A stretch of DNA of 64,000 nt from JABLTI01 sp035528035 (GTDB lineage: Archaea > Asgardarchaeota > Heimdallarchaeia > JABLTI01): the NCBI GenBank assembly GCA_035528035.1, contig DATKZI010000013.1:62001-126000 (forward strand), read 5' to 3'. The position numbers and the translations under genes are program-made. Shown in pieces: positions 7,061 through 16,635 of this stretch; within the stretch, counting starts at the first letter, position 1; every line of letters starts with the position of its first letter. Below the pieces are notes generated by a model. It saw nothing but the letters and a program-made list of their open reading frames with translations, did no database searches and had not been told where the DNA came from.

Positions 7061-8170
7061 TTGCAACTCAAATCTCAATTGGATTTTGATGATCTTATCC
7101 TTGGTGCTAAAATCCTTGGCTGTGGTGGTGGTGGCGAAGAATCTCTTGCTCGCTCTCGAGTCAAGTTTATTTTAGATAATTCTTTGTCTGTATCTGTTAT
7201 AGATCCTCACAATCTTCCACTTGATGCTTTACTTTGTGTTACTGGCATGGTTGGTGGTCGTAGTACTCCAACTACTCTTGCTCATATTGCTCATCTTTCT
7301 GAAATTGATCCTTGGCCTATGCTTTCTGCTACCTCTTTGCTTGAGTCTCATCTTGGAACGAAAATTCATACCCTTGTTTCTACCGAAATTGGTGCAGGTA
7401 ATTTTCTTGTTCCTATACTTGTTTCTGCTCGTTTAAGGATCAATGTTCTTGATGGTGATTTATGTGGTCGAGCAAAACCTGAAATCAGTATTTCTACCAG
7501 TAATGTTTTAGGTATTCCTATTACCCCTTTAGCTATCGCCTCCACTGTTGGTGATAAAATAATTCTACAATCTGCACAAACCGATCAACGTGCTGAAGCA
7601 ATCGCTAGAAACCTCGCTGTTCTTTCAGGAGGTGGTGTTGGAGTTGCTCGTTGTCCTGCCCGTTGGTCTGATTATCAAAAAGCAGTTATTCCAAATACCA
7701 TGTCATTAGCTAAAAAGCTTGGTTCTGCAGTTCGTTTTGCTCGAGAATCTAATACTGACCCCATCCAAGCTATTCTTACTTCTATTGGTGGTAAAATCCT
7801 TTTTTCCGGTATTCTTGAATCTTTTTCCGCACGAGATGAGAATGGTTTTGTTATTGGTGAGTTAATTCTTAAAAACACTGACAATCAAGAATTCAAAATT
7901 TGGTTCAAGAATGAATATCTTGTAACTTGGCTTAATAAACAGCCTTTTGTCACAGCTCCTGATCTAATCTGTGTTGTTGATGCTGAAACAGGAGAAGGTC
8001 TCACTCCTTGGTCTGATGATTTTCCAACCAAGCGCCCAATAGTAGTTATTGGTAAGAAAAATCATTCACTTTGGTATTCTCAGAAGGGTCTTGAGATTTT
8101 CGGTCCACGGCATTTTGGTTTTGATTTTAATTACCAACCTTTTGAGACCTTGGCAATAAAGAATTATTAA
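7061..8170 (+). CDS. DUF917 family protein
   Basis: A member of the DUF917 family, often found with hydantoin or amino-acid utilisation genes; its reaction is not established. The hallmark GAKILGCGGGGEE lies near the N-terminus, with VSTEIGAGN, DGDLCGRAKPEI and TPWSDDFPTKRPIVVIG later. The TTG at 7061 is preferred, giving 369 residues, because the family begins shortly before the glycine-rich motif and TTTAATA at 7022-7028 could be its TATA box. An upstream TTG at 6995 would add 22 residues of non-family sequence. Codons are strongly biased to CTT, CGT and GTT, unlike the neighbours. Confidence 0.85.
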   Translation: MQLKSQLDFDDLILGAKILGCGGGGEESLARSRVKFILDNSLSVSVIDPHNLPLDALLCVTGMVGGRSTPTTLAHIAHLSEIDPWPMLSATSLLESHLGTKIHTLVSTEIGAGNFLVPILVSARLRINVLDGDLCGRAKPEISISTSNVLGIPITPLAIASTVGDKIILQSAQTDQRAEAIARNLAVLSGGGVGVARCPARWSDYQKAVIPNTMSLAKKLGSAVRFARESNTDPIQAILTSIGGKILFSGILESFSARDENGFVIGELILKNTDNQEFKIWFKNEYLVTWLNKQPFVTAPDLICVVDAETGEGLTPWSDDFPTKRPIVVIGKKNHSLWYSQKGLEIFGPRHFGFDFNYQPFETLAIKNY

Positions 8171-8221
8171 AAAATAGAAAAATAAAATAAATTTACTAAA
8201 AAAAGTAAAAAGTTGAAGTAA

Positions 8222-8809
8222 TTATTCTATTTTTACTTCAAATTCATCTTCTTTTTCTTCGGGTTCTTTTCTTTCAAAAATGATTTCTAATATACCATTC
8301 TTATAATTTGCTTTTGCACTCTTTGGTTTAATCTTTACAGTTAGTTCCTTTTCTGCTGAGTAGTCTTTCGTGCCATTATTAGCTCTCAATGTTACTTTTG
8401 TCTCAGTTGCTTTAATTTCGATGTCATTCTTATCCACACCGGGCATTTCCGCGATAATTCTTACTGTTTTATCTTCTATGAAAGCATCGATCAATGATTC
8501 TTCTTGTGTTTCAGGCATTGCAGCGGGTATTTGTCTGCTATTAGCAAATCCCTCATTTGGTAACATATTTCCATATTCTTTAATTATCGGCTTTCCATCT
8601 GGTCCTGTTGTAACTATTCTACCATAGTAATAAGGACCATATGTTTTTCTTACTATTGCTGGGTCTTCCCCTTCGGATTCATTTTGCATGAATTGTTCTA
8701 TTTCTTTCCAGAATCTCTCAAAGATTCCATTATTAAAGAATTCATTATTGAAGAAATCAAATGGATTTCCATCGTTTTCTTCTTTGTCATTCTTTCTTCT
8801 CCAAGACAT
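8222..8809 (-). CDS. Hsp20 / alpha-crystallin small heat-shock protein
   Basis: An ATP-independent holdase chaperone of the cytoplasm that binds unfolding proteins. The alpha-crystallin domain occupies about residues 95-190: VRIIAEMPGVDKNDIEIKA, then ANYKNGILEIIFERKE, where NGILEI is the A-x-x-x-G-I/L-L core. The N-terminal arm (FFNNEFFNNGIFERFWKEI) is Phe- and Asn-rich, as expected for oligomerisation. The start MSWRRKND at 8809 is chosen over an ATG 12 nt upstream because GGTGA lies five bases before it. A repeated palindromic element between its TATA box and start suggests stress control. Confidence 0.95.
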   Translation of the reverse strand: MSWRRKNDKEENDGNPFDFFNNEFFNNGIFERFWKEIEQFMQNESEGEDPAIVRKTYGPYYYGRIVTTGPDGKPIIKEYGNMLPNEGFANSRQIPAAMPETQEESLIDAFIEDKTVRIIAEMPGVDKNDIEIKATETKVTLRANNGTKDYSAEKELTVKIKPKSAKANYKNGILEIIFERKEPEEKEDEFEVKIE

Positions 8810-8839
8810 TTTTATCACCATTCAGTTATTAGTTGTTAG

Positions 8840-8892
8840 TTACTCACTAGTTAGTGAATTACTCACTAAAAAGTTAATACTAAAGTATATAT
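8840..8892 (-). promoter_or_regulatory. Hsp20 promoter with TACTCACTA operator-like repeats
   Basis: TTACTCACTA occurs at 8840-8849 and 8859-8868, and the first copy is part of the perfect inverted repeat TCACTA-GT-TAGTGA (8844-8857). Read on the minus strand, a TATA-like ATATATACTTT lies at about 8883-8892, placing the start of transcription within the repeats, where a repressor would block it. Archaeal heat-shock genes are often controlled by such promoter-proximal repressors (Phr type); the identity of the regulator here is unknown. Confidence 0.6.
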
Positions 8893-9078
8893 CTAAACAA
8901 ATATTTAAACCCTTTGATTTCAAAAGTTAGAGATGAGAACTAAACTTTAATTGAAATGAAGGTAGTTTAATAGATAGACTTCATCTTCTAATAAAGACAA
9001 ACATCTAATATTACAGTAGGATTTATTTCTTAATATATATATAATCAATTACTCTTTTGTACCTAAGAGCTTTTCAGG

Positions 9079-10164
9079 GTGGTCATTTTGGGTAGTCAAA
9101 AAAATAGATGGTTGTTGATTCTAAGTATAATAGGGCTAGTAGTATTGTTTATTGTTCCTTATATGATCGATTTTGGATCCATTGCTTTTAATATAATATT
9201 TTCTTACGGAGTATTTTTTGAGATTTATAAGCAAGACACTTTTACAAGATATTTCTCTTTACCGGTTAGTGGCTTTTCTCCAAATAATCTATACATTACT
9301 CTCTCGAGTATCTTTTCTATTTTAGGTGCTATTTTAATCATTATTGGAGGGATTTTTCACTTCAAGGATCGTTTCGCCCATATTAGACGTTATGTTTTAC
9401 TTGTTTTTTCAGGTGGTTTTCTTGGTTTTATGGGGACAATGTTTTTCATACCATTTGGTTTGGATGTTCAGGCTAATACTTTTACGTTTACTGGCAACCA
9501 CTCAATAGCTTTTGAATGGTATTTTGCTGGCATCTATCCAATAGCAGTTTATTTCTTTGGATTAGCTTTGTGGGGATTTATTCGTATTTTTCACCCACCT
9601 GCACAAACTTCAGATGAAAGCGCTCTCCGACTTAGTACTCTAGCAACCCATCGTCAAAATATAACACGAATTCAGAAATCCTTTGATAGTATCCCTCTCC
9701 AAATGTTTCGCAGAATACTTGATATTAATTCCCAAGAAGATTTGGACAGTTTGCGAAAATTACTTCCACCAAATTTACAATATTCCATTGTTGGTAATGA
9801 TGCTGTTTTTCTCAAAGAGACAGTGTCCAAAATGGTTGACCCATCAACCTTAGTTCGTGCTACTCGTAAGGATGTTTGCTTCTACTGTGATTCTGTAATT
9901 ACTTTGGATGATGAAATATGTCCCTCTTGTCATCGGGCTAAACTCATTTGTGCGATCTGTAAATTACCTATTGAAACGACCGATGAAATTGGACAATGCC
10001 CTCACTGTGAATCTATATCTCATTTAATGCATCTTAAAACTTGGATAGAGATTCGTATGAAATGCCCTCATTGCTTACAAAATTTAACTCCATCTGATTA
10101 TAAAACTATAACTAGAGAAGATATTCTTCAAAGGAGCGAACCACCAACTGAGATATCTAACTAG
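9079..10164 (+). CDS. Four-TM membrane protein with zinc-ribbon and RING-like C-terminus
   Basis: A 361-residue membrane protein with a GTG start. Hydrophobic segments lie near residues 11-30, 71-93, 104-125 and 147-170. The cytoplasmic-looking tail holds a zinc ribbon (C267/C270 with C281/C284) followed by C291-x2-C294, C307-x2-C310, H315-x2-H318, then the tryptophan of LKTWIEIRMK and C329-x2-C332. The last block resembles the spacing of RING/RING-H2 fingers, including the CP-x-C end. Asgard archaea can carry ubiquitin-system E3 ligases, so a membrane E3 is possible, but a plain zinc-ribbon membrane protein is equally possible. Confidence 0.75.
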   Translation: MVILGSQKNRWLLILSIIGLVVLFIVPYMIDFGSIAFNIIFSYGVFFEIYKQDTFTRYFSLPVSGFSPNNLYITLSSIFSILGAILIIIGGIFHFKDRFAHIRRYVLLVFSGGFLGFMGTMFFIPFGLDVQANTFTFTGNHSIAFEWYFAGIYPIAVYFFGLALWGFIRIFHPPAQTSDESALRLSTLATHRQNITRIQKSFDSIPLQMFRRILDINSQEDLDSLRKLLPPNLQYSIVGNDAVFLKETVSKMVDPSTLVRATRKDVCFYCDSVITLDDEICPSCHRAKLICAICKLPIETTDEIGQCPHCESISHLMHLKTWIEIRMKCPHCLQNLTPSDYKTITREDILQRSEPPTEISN

Positions 10165-10291
10165 ATTCTCAAATAGTTGTTAATGAATAATTTATGGTCT
10201 ATAATGAACTTGCTTGTTTGCTTATATCATAATATTATTTAGTGAATTGTGCTAGAAATTATTTAAGGAGAAATTTAGGTGGTTTAACAAT

Positions 10292-10741
10292 TTGATTGAG
10301 TTAGATTATCCGAAAAGGTTAGTTAATTTTACAAAAATATTCCCAATCGTTAGTTCGGTTATTGTTCTAGCAACACTTTACAAAATGGAGATTTATGAAT
10401 TGACTTGCAGTACTAGGTTTGTTTTCTTTCCATTAAGTATAACTTCTCCTTTGACGCTCCTTACTCTACTAATTATTGTTATTGCTTCATTTACTGTATT
10501 CAAATATGAAAGCAAAGGAAGCGAAATAATGATATTAATATGTTCATTATTGGGATTTCCAAGTATCTTTCTAACCAATATTGACCCAATAAAATTACTT
10601 TGTGGACCATACAAGACTATCTTTTTGCCAAGTATATATCTTTTAGTTCTCATATATGCAGTAATGTTGGGTCTTAGTATTTATTTATTAGTTGTAAAAA
10701 ATAGATTTCAAAAAACGACCCCTATACCAGAGAAAAAATAG
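10292..10741 (+). CDS. Small membrane protein, four predicted TM segments
   Basis: A 149-residue hydrophobic protein with a TTG start and no recognised family. Hydrophobic stretches lie near residues 15-30, 45-68, 80-95 and 112-135, and the tail KNRFQKTTPIPEKK is basic, which suggests a cytoplasmic C-terminus. It follows the RING-like membrane protein by 127 bp on the same strand and converges with the GTPase gene. Its function cannot be read from sequence. Confidence 0.6.
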   Translation: MIELDYPKRLVNFTKIFPIVSSVIVLATLYKMEIYELTCSTRFVFFPLSITSPLTLLTLLIIVIASFTVFKYESKGSEIMILICSLLGFPSIFLTNIDPIKLLCGPYKTIFLPSIYLLVLIYAVMLGLSIYLLVVKNRFQKTTPIPEKK

Positions 10742-10753
10742 TCATTAGTATTT

Positions 10754-11734
10754 CTATCTACTAATGACTAATTCTAATATATCTTTATCATGTAGCTCAT
10801 GATCTAATCCCACTTGTTGTCCTTCAAATTCACATGATCTTCCCCACACGCGAGCAAATCTAAAACGTTCTTTGAAGCTTGTATGTATTTTCTCAGCGAC
10901 ATCGGCTACTGTTGCTCCGTTTGGAATTACAAATGGTTCTGTAAAATTTGGTTTTTTTCCAGGAGGTTTTGTATAAATTCTTATTACATCTAACAGCTTG
11001 AATAGTGATTCTTTAAGTTTCTCGAGAGAATCCGGATTTTTTATCGAAATGGGATAGATAGGCCAATTCATTTGATGTGCTAGTTTAGCATATGCCTCTT
11101 TTGAACCTGGAAGATCACCTTTTGTCGCAATAATAGCTATTTTATGACTTGATTCTCCATCTATAACTAATTTTGCTTCTTCCAATTTCTCTTTAAGAAA
11201 AATTAGCTGACGATCAATATCCATTGTTAAATCAATAACTAATAATATTGCATCACTCGTTCTAGCTACTCGTAAAATCTGTTTACTTAAAACCCATTCA
11301 TCTTTGAAGTCTAAGAATCCAGGAAGGTCCACTATTTGAAAATTAACTCCGTCAACACTACAAGACCCTGCTTGACCTATTGTGGTTGTATGGAGAAAAT
11401 TTCCTGTTTGTACATCAGTATTTGTTATTGCATTCATCAAAGTACTTTTACCGACATTTGATAGACCAAAGAGAGTAATACGTCCTATACCAGATTGTGG
11501 GATCTCGAAGGGATCATATTGTCTACTTTTCACTTTTGGTGTGGCTAATGCTTCTGCTTTTTGACATTCTAAACTCACAATCAATTGCTTAAAGTCACCA
11601 AATTTATCTAATTTTTTTCGATGGATTTCATCGATTATAGCATCAATCTCTTCTGCATATTCTGCTCCTTCTAATAATCGAAGTCGATTGGCAGTATCAT
11701 ACAGGAACCATCTTAATTTATTTCTACTACTCAT
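10754..11734 (-). CDS. Obg/DRG-related GTPase with TGS domain
   Basis: A 326-residue cytoplasmic GTPase of the OBG/DRG group, which in archaea and eukaryotes associates with ribosomes. Motifs: P-loop GLSNVGKST 90-98, G2 threonines at about 116-118, DLPG 136-139, TKGD 204-207. The C-terminal 70 residues (VIPNGATVADVAEKIH through KDILELVI) form a TGS domain. It is shorter and more divergent than canonical DRG (about 365 residues), with the helix-turn-helix and insert regions reduced, so it may be a separate Asgard subfamily. It converges with the small membrane protein gene after only 12 bp. Confidence 0.88.
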   Translation of the reverse strand: MSSRNKLRWFLYDTANRLRLLEGAEYAEEIDAIIDEIHRKKLDKFGDFKQLIVSLECQKAEALATPKVKSRQYDPFEIPQSGIGRITLFGLSNVGKSTLMNAITNTDVQTGNFLHTTTIGQAGSCSVDGVNFQIVDLPGFLDFKDEWVLSKQILRVARTSDAILLVIDLTMDIDRQLIFLKEKLEEAKLVIDGESSHKIAIIATKGDLPGSKEAYAKLAHQMNWPIYPISIKNPDSLEKLKESLFKLLDVIRIYTKPPGKKPNFTEPFVIPNGATVADVAEKIHTSFKERFRFARVWGRSCEFEGQQVGLDHELHDKDILELVISR

Positions 11735-11886
11735 TTTTTCATTCTCCTAAGTTTTTCTATTTATTCCAAATAATTCATATCTTACTTGGTAAAAATGAGA
11801 GTGGATATACAATGATTGAACCTACTACTTCTAGGTGCATTTTAAAAATACAAAAATCACTTTCCTAGAAAAACAGTAGATCTAAC

Positions 11887-11939
11887 CTTCGCTACGCTAA
11901 CACATTTTTACCAATAGCTGCGAAGCGAGATCCCCTCGC
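11887..11939. other. GC-rich double hairpin in an AT-rich gap
   Basis: CTTCGC (11887-11892) pairs with GCGAAG (11920-11925), and directly after it GCGAG (11925-11929) pairs with CTCGC (11935-11939); the two stems share one base. The patch stands out against AT-rich flanks between the divergent GTPase and permease genes. It could be a small RNA element or the remnant of a mobile repeat. There is no evidence for a gene. Confidence 0.4.
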
Positions 11940-12023
11940 GTGGAATTAAGAGGTATAGGTAAAATAATTCATATTTTCCACAAATAGTTATTTGCTAAAC
12001 TTAAATATAAATTTTCGTTTTAA

Positions 12024-14948
12024 ATGGATTCCTTTATATTTAATAAGGTGCCAAAAATCTATAGAAAATTTGGGATGGTTATTATGAGTAATGATGAGGT
12101 CAATACTTCTAAAAATACTAAATACTCCTTCAATTCAATTTTCAAGATTTTTCTAAAAACAGGTAAGAGACGTTTAATAATAACTATTTTAACTGGTATT
12201 GCTTTATTTCTTGTTCTTTCAACCTTTTTCATGTCATGGTTTTCTTATCGATATACTTCATTTACCGATTATATCAAAAGAGATCATAATTGGCGAAAGG
12301 ATGGAAATACAAGCGTCTATATAACTGAATATCTTGATAGCCCTGAAGATTTAACTTATTCATATCTTGACGATAGTATACGTTCATCTATTGATATTTT
12401 AGATGAAATTATTCCCAATGTTGTTGATAATTATACCGCAGGTCTGAGTGCAGAGCTGTATAAATTTATTGAACCTCTGAATGAGACATATACCACATTT
12501 AAATTTTTGAGTTTAGATAATAATTCTAATGAAATACTTGCTAATTGTTTGGTAGATGGCCGTATGCCAGCAAATCAAAGTGAAATCTTATTTTTTCGAC
12601 AGTCAGTTAATTATTCTTATGCTCTTAATGATATTATTTACCTTAGAGGAATAAATCATGCTGCTGGAGCTCAACAAAATTTTACCATTGTTGGTATAAT
12701 CGATAATGTTAAAGGACAGCTATATACACATGGATTTTCACAAGATATCATTACTAGGCTAGCATTTGGGGACTACTATTATTATGAAAATGATTCTTAT
12801 ATGAATTCAATTTTCTTCTCAAATAATGACTTTCTTACATCGATCGTTAGAAATTTCACTCTTTATACAGGTGCTATATCTGTAGCAATAGATTTTAATT
12901 ATCAAATAACTGCAAATCACATACGAAATATCCCACAATATATAAAGAATTTCGAAATCTACTATTACAATTTCTATTATTACTTCAATTCGTTCTGTGG
13001 AGATCTTTATTATGCTTTTGTTAGTTTTGATGAACAATGGTTAATGGAAACAATTCGAATGTTTATTTGCAGCATACCAATTTTGATTGTTTTTGGTTTA
13101 GTTTGTGTAGAAGTATTCAAAATAGGTACCCATGAACTAGAGTCTAAATTTACCTTGATGAAAATTCAAGGAATGGAATATAAAGCAATAAGAAAAATGA
13201 TTGTTCTTGAGAACCTTATCTTTTCAGCTTCAAGTTTATTGTCAGGTACAATTTTGGGATATTTCATCAGCTACTTTGTTTTCAGAGGATTTGGGAATAC
13301 TAATTTTTCCGATTATTCCTTTTCATTACTCGAACCAGTAATTTTTATTATCTTAACTCTATTATTCCTATTTTTCTTCCTTGGAGGATTTTTATTAGAA
13401 AATTCCTTAGCGAAAAAAACAGCGAAATTAACACCAAGTCGGTATAGAAGTAAACGAAGTGAACGCTTTAGACGATTTATTCGAACACCTGAAGTTGCTA
13501 TGTTTCTTACGGGTTTAGGATTATTAGCTATAGGATTTGTTGGTTACTTATTAATAAACATATTTGGATTTTTACCCACATTTAATTTCTTTAAATTTAT
13601 ATTAGCTTTTAGCTATGTTATGGGAGTCGGTGGACTTTTTGTAATAATATCTGTCTTCTTATTTTTATCAAGACTTGTTATGCTTTTATGGCAATTTATT
13701 GGTAAAAGAGTCTGGATGAAAACAAAAAGCTATGTTACATTATCTTTGAAACATTTATCAATCTACAATAAAAATTATCAAAGGGCAATTCTAATTATTT
13801 TTATTTTAAGTTTAGCAGTCACACCGGGAATCATTTCTAGCAGATCAGCAAAAACCCACAATCATTTTGAAGCAAGTTTAAAAACAGGTTATGCTGACTT
13901 GATGGTCACAGATTGGCAAACATATTTCCAACCAATAAGACAGAATATTACTAATATAGATGGAATCGTCAATTCTGTGGAAATAAATTTTATATCATAT
14001 TATATTTATGATTCATTTGATATTGGATACACTAGATTCATAGCAAATGCAATTATAGTTGATAATATTACTAACTTTCTGGATGTTGTTAATGATGAAT
14101 TATATACAATTACATCTTATAGTAAGGAAGATGTAGCTAAACTAGAAGGTAATATGACTTGTTTTGTTGATACTAAACATGCAAAAGATCTAGATTTAAT
14201 AAATGGGTCAAAAGTTGTAATGGAATTTCTAGAAAATATGTTTGAACCAATTGAAACAACTTATATTCAAAGCTTTGAATATTTTCCAACAATACTTACA
14301 TATGAAACATTTTATAGTAGATGGTTTGAACAAGCTGATTATGTCGTTAGTGGTTTGACTTGGAAAACACTAAAGAATTATACAAGAATGGATACATATC
14401 CCACTACTGAGGCTAAACTTTTACTCAAAACTACAACAAATGCTAATATAACATATATCAGGGAAGTATTAGCTGATAATTATGGACTTGAAGTTATCAC
14501 AGGTACTGAAGTTGAGCAACAATTAAACGAACAAGTAAATTACTTTGGTATCAGTTATTTTGCGATAGCCACAGTAGTAGCTTTAATAGCATCAATGTTT
14601 TTCGGATATATTACTGCAAGGAATATTTACCATCAGAGATTACGTATTATAGAATCTCAATATCAAATTGGTGCTAAAAGGAATCAAATCTGGTTAAGTT
14701 ATACTATAGAATTACTATTCATAATTATACTGCCACTAGTAGTTGGTTTAGCAACAGCTATCCCATTACTAAAAGCAATTATGCCATTCATTTTGAATCT
14801 TGATACAGATTATTACAAATTTAGTCCATGGGTTCCATGGTGGATAATACTGATCATTTTCAGCTTTGGTTATATCGTTATAACAAGTGGTTGGTTGCTG
14901 GAAATCATTCCTTTAGTGAAAAAATATAGACCAATTAAGCAGGAGTAA
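12024..14948 (+). CDS. Large FtsX-type ABC transporter permease
   Basis: A 974-residue membrane protein of the FtsX/MacB permease type. A first TM lies at about residues 50-70, followed by a large external domain to about 340, then three TMs (about 345-370, 395-420, 435-460). A second unit follows, with further TMs near 490-560, an external domain at about 620-840 and three C-terminal TMs. Such permeases work mechanically on lipids, lipoproteins or peptides outside the membrane. The ATPase gene follows after 9 bp. TTAAATATAAAT at about 12001-12012 is a likely TATA box, so an internal ATG at 12075 or 12084 may be the true start. Confidence 0.88.
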   Translation: MDSFIFNKVPKIYRKFGMVIMSNDEVNTSKNTKYSFNSIFKIFLKTGKRRLIITILTGIALFLVLSTFFMSWFSYRYTSFTDYIKRDHNWRKDGNTSVYITEYLDSPEDLTYSYLDDSIRSSIDILDEIIPNVVDNYTAGLSAELYKFIEPLNETYTTFKFLSLDNNSNEILANCLVDGRMPANQSEILFFRQSVNYSYALNDIIYLRGINHAAGAQQNFTIVGIIDNVKGQLYTHGFSQDIITRLAFGDYYYYENDSYMNSIFFSNNDFLTSIVRNFTLYTGAISVAIDFNYQITANHIRNIPQYIKNFEIYYYNFYYYFNSFCGDLYYAFVSFDEQWLMETIRMFICSIPILIVFGLVCVEVFKIGTHELESKFTLMKIQGMEYKAIRKMIVLENLIFSASSLLSGTILGYFISYFVFRGFGNTNFSDYSFSLLEPVIFIILTLLFLFFFLGGFLLENSLAKKTAKLTPSRYRSKRSERFRRFIRTPEVAMFLTGLGLLAIGFVGYLLINIFGFLPTFNFFKFILAFSYVMGVGGLFVIISVFLFLSRLVMLLWQFIGKRVWMKTKSYVTLSLKHLSIYNKNYQRAILIIFILSLAVTPGIISSRSAKTHNHFEASLKTGYADLMVTDWQTYFQPIRQNITNIDGIVNSVEINFISYYIYDSFDIGYTRFIANAIIVDNITNFLDVVNDELYTITSYSKEDVAKLEGNMTCFVDTKHAKDLDLINGSKVVMEFLENMFEPIETTYIQSFEYFPTILTYETFYSRWFEQADYVVSGLTWKTLKNYTRMDTYPTTEAKLLLKTTTNANITYIREVLADNYGLEVITGTEVEQQLNEQVNYFGISYFAIATVVALIASMFFGYITARNIYHQRLRIIESQYQIGAKRNQIWLSYTIELLFIIILPLVVGLATAIPLLKAIMPFILNLDTDYYKFSPWVPWWIILIIFSFGYIVITSGWLLEIIPLVKKYRPIKQE

Positions 14949-14957
14949 GAAAGAAAG

Positions 14958-16613
14958 ATGATCGATTGCAAAGACCTAATTAAAATCTATGCTGATGAAG
15001 AATCAAATACAAAGATTCCTGCATTGCGAGGTTGTGATTTAGAAGTCAAAAGTGGTGAAATCATCACTATTGTTGGTCCTAGTGGTTCTGGAAAAACTAC
15101 TTTGGTAAATATTCTTGCGGGATTGGAAACAGTTTCCAGTGGTACAGCGCGTGTAGGTAATTATTTACTCGAACAAATTCCTGAAGCTCAACTTAACAAA
15201 TATAGATTAGAAATGATTGGAATAGTAGATCAATTCCCAGAGCGAACACTATTCCTCGATGCAACAGTAGGAGATAATCTGAAATTCACTAGCAGTTTAA
15301 TTACCCGTACTACGCATAATTATAATATTAGCCATAGTGAAATACTCAAAAGTTTAGATATTTTCCATCTTGAAAATAGACTTGTTCGTCATCTTTCAGG
15401 TGGGGAGATGATCAGAACAGCAATTGCTTCAGCTTTAGCAAAAAATGCACCAGTAATTTTATGTGACGAACCCACTGGTCAATTAGATAGTGAAAATACT
15501 GATAATGTCAAAAAACTTTTGAGACAAATTACTCGAGACTTTGGTGCGACTGTTTTAGTAGTAACACACGATCCTCGTTTCCAAGAAGGAGTCGATAAAA
15601 CTTGCGAAATTAAAGACGGTAGAGTTTCTACTATATTAAATGTAGAGGATCAAACAGTTTATAGTGGTAAATCAAAATTTCCTCTTAAATTCATGACACA
15701 AATTGACTCAACAAAAAGTATTCGTTTGCCTGATATTATTATCAAGACTTTACATTTAGAGAAAAATGCTGAACTTTTAATGAATAAAGAAAGTAAAGTT
15801 GAACTCAAACATCCAAAAGGAATTCCACCTGAAGAGATTGTTCTAGAAAAGATTAAGGAGCGACGAAAAGAACTTCATTTTGATCCACTACCATTAGGTT
15901 ATTTTGAAAATTCACCTATAATCATTCAATTAAAAGAAGTCTCTAAAATTTATTCTTCAAATGGAACAGATGTTCGTGCTTTATCAAATATTAATCTAAA
16001 TATACACAAAGGAGAGCTTCTTTTCATTCTTGGACCTAGTGGTTCCGGTAAGACAACCTTAGTGAAGCTTATAACCGGTCTTGAAAGCTCCACCATGGGT
16101 GAAATCTTTCTCGATGGAACGAAATTTAGTGACTTCACTGATGCCCAAAAAGCTGATTTTCGCAGAGGTAAAATGGGTCTAGTTTCTCAACAAGGTAATC
16201 TTCATCCATTTCTAACTATAGAGGAGAATTTCTACTTGAAACAGCTTTACTCTGGTAAACGAATTAGATCAGGTTCATTGGATGCTATAGTTTTGGATCA
16301 ACTTGAGAGATTTAAAATTGCTCATCGTGGAAAATCTTATCCTCTTGAAATATCTGGTGGTGAACTTCAAAGAGCTTCCTTAGCAATTGCTAATAATGAA
16401 TATCCCCCTATTGTTTTCTTAGATGAACCTACTGCCAATCTTGATTCAGAATTGGCAAAACAAGCTATGGATGAAATTTATACATTACACGATCTTTCTG
16501 GAATAACTTTCCTTATTGCTACTCATGACATCGATCTCATTCGAGATGGTTTTCGAGCAATTCAACTTATTGATGGTGAGATAAATGAAGATGGTCTTAT
16601 AGTAACAAAATAG
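14958..16613 (+). CDS. Double ABC ATPase partnering the FtsX-type permease
   Basis: A 551-residue protein with two complete nucleotide-binding domains of the LolD/MacB type. NBD1: Walker A GPSGSGKT 40-47, Q92, LSGGE 146-150, Walker B ending CDE 169-171, H-loop near 204. NBD2: GPSGSGKT 359-366, ISGGE 465-469, FLDE 487-490, H-loop in ATHD near 517. A linker of roughly 90 residues (about 230-320) joins them. Fusing both NBDs in one chain matches the doubled permease encoded 9 bp upstream, so one permease plus one ATPase could make the full transporter. Cytoplasmic face of the membrane. Confidence 0.93.
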   Translation: MIDCKDLIKIYADEESNTKIPALRGCDLEVKSGEIITIVGPSGSGKTTLVNILAGLETVSSGTARVGNYLLEQIPEAQLNKYRLEMIGIVDQFPERTLFLDATVGDNLKFTSSLITRTTHNYNISHSEILKSLDIFHLENRLVRHLSGGEMIRTAIASALAKNAPVILCDEPTGQLDSENTDNVKKLLRQITRDFGATVLVVTHDPRFQEGVDKTCEIKDGRVSTILNVEDQTVYSGKSKFPLKFMTQIDSTKSIRLPDIIIKTLHLEKNAELLMNKESKVELKHPKGIPPEEIVLEKIKERRKELHFDPLPLGYFENSPIIIQLKEVSKIYSSNGTDVRALSNINLNIHKGELLFILGPSGSGKTTLVKLITGLESSTMGEIFLDGTKFSDFTDAQKADFRRGKMGLVSQQGNLHPFLTIEENFYLKQLYSGKRIRSGSLDAIVLDQLERFKIAHRGKSYPLEISGGELQRASLAIANNEYPPIVFLDEPTANLDSELAKQAMDEIYTLHDLSGITFLIATHDIDLIRDGFRAIQLIDGEINEDGLIVTK

Positions 16614-16635
16614 GACCATCCAATTTTATTCTTTT

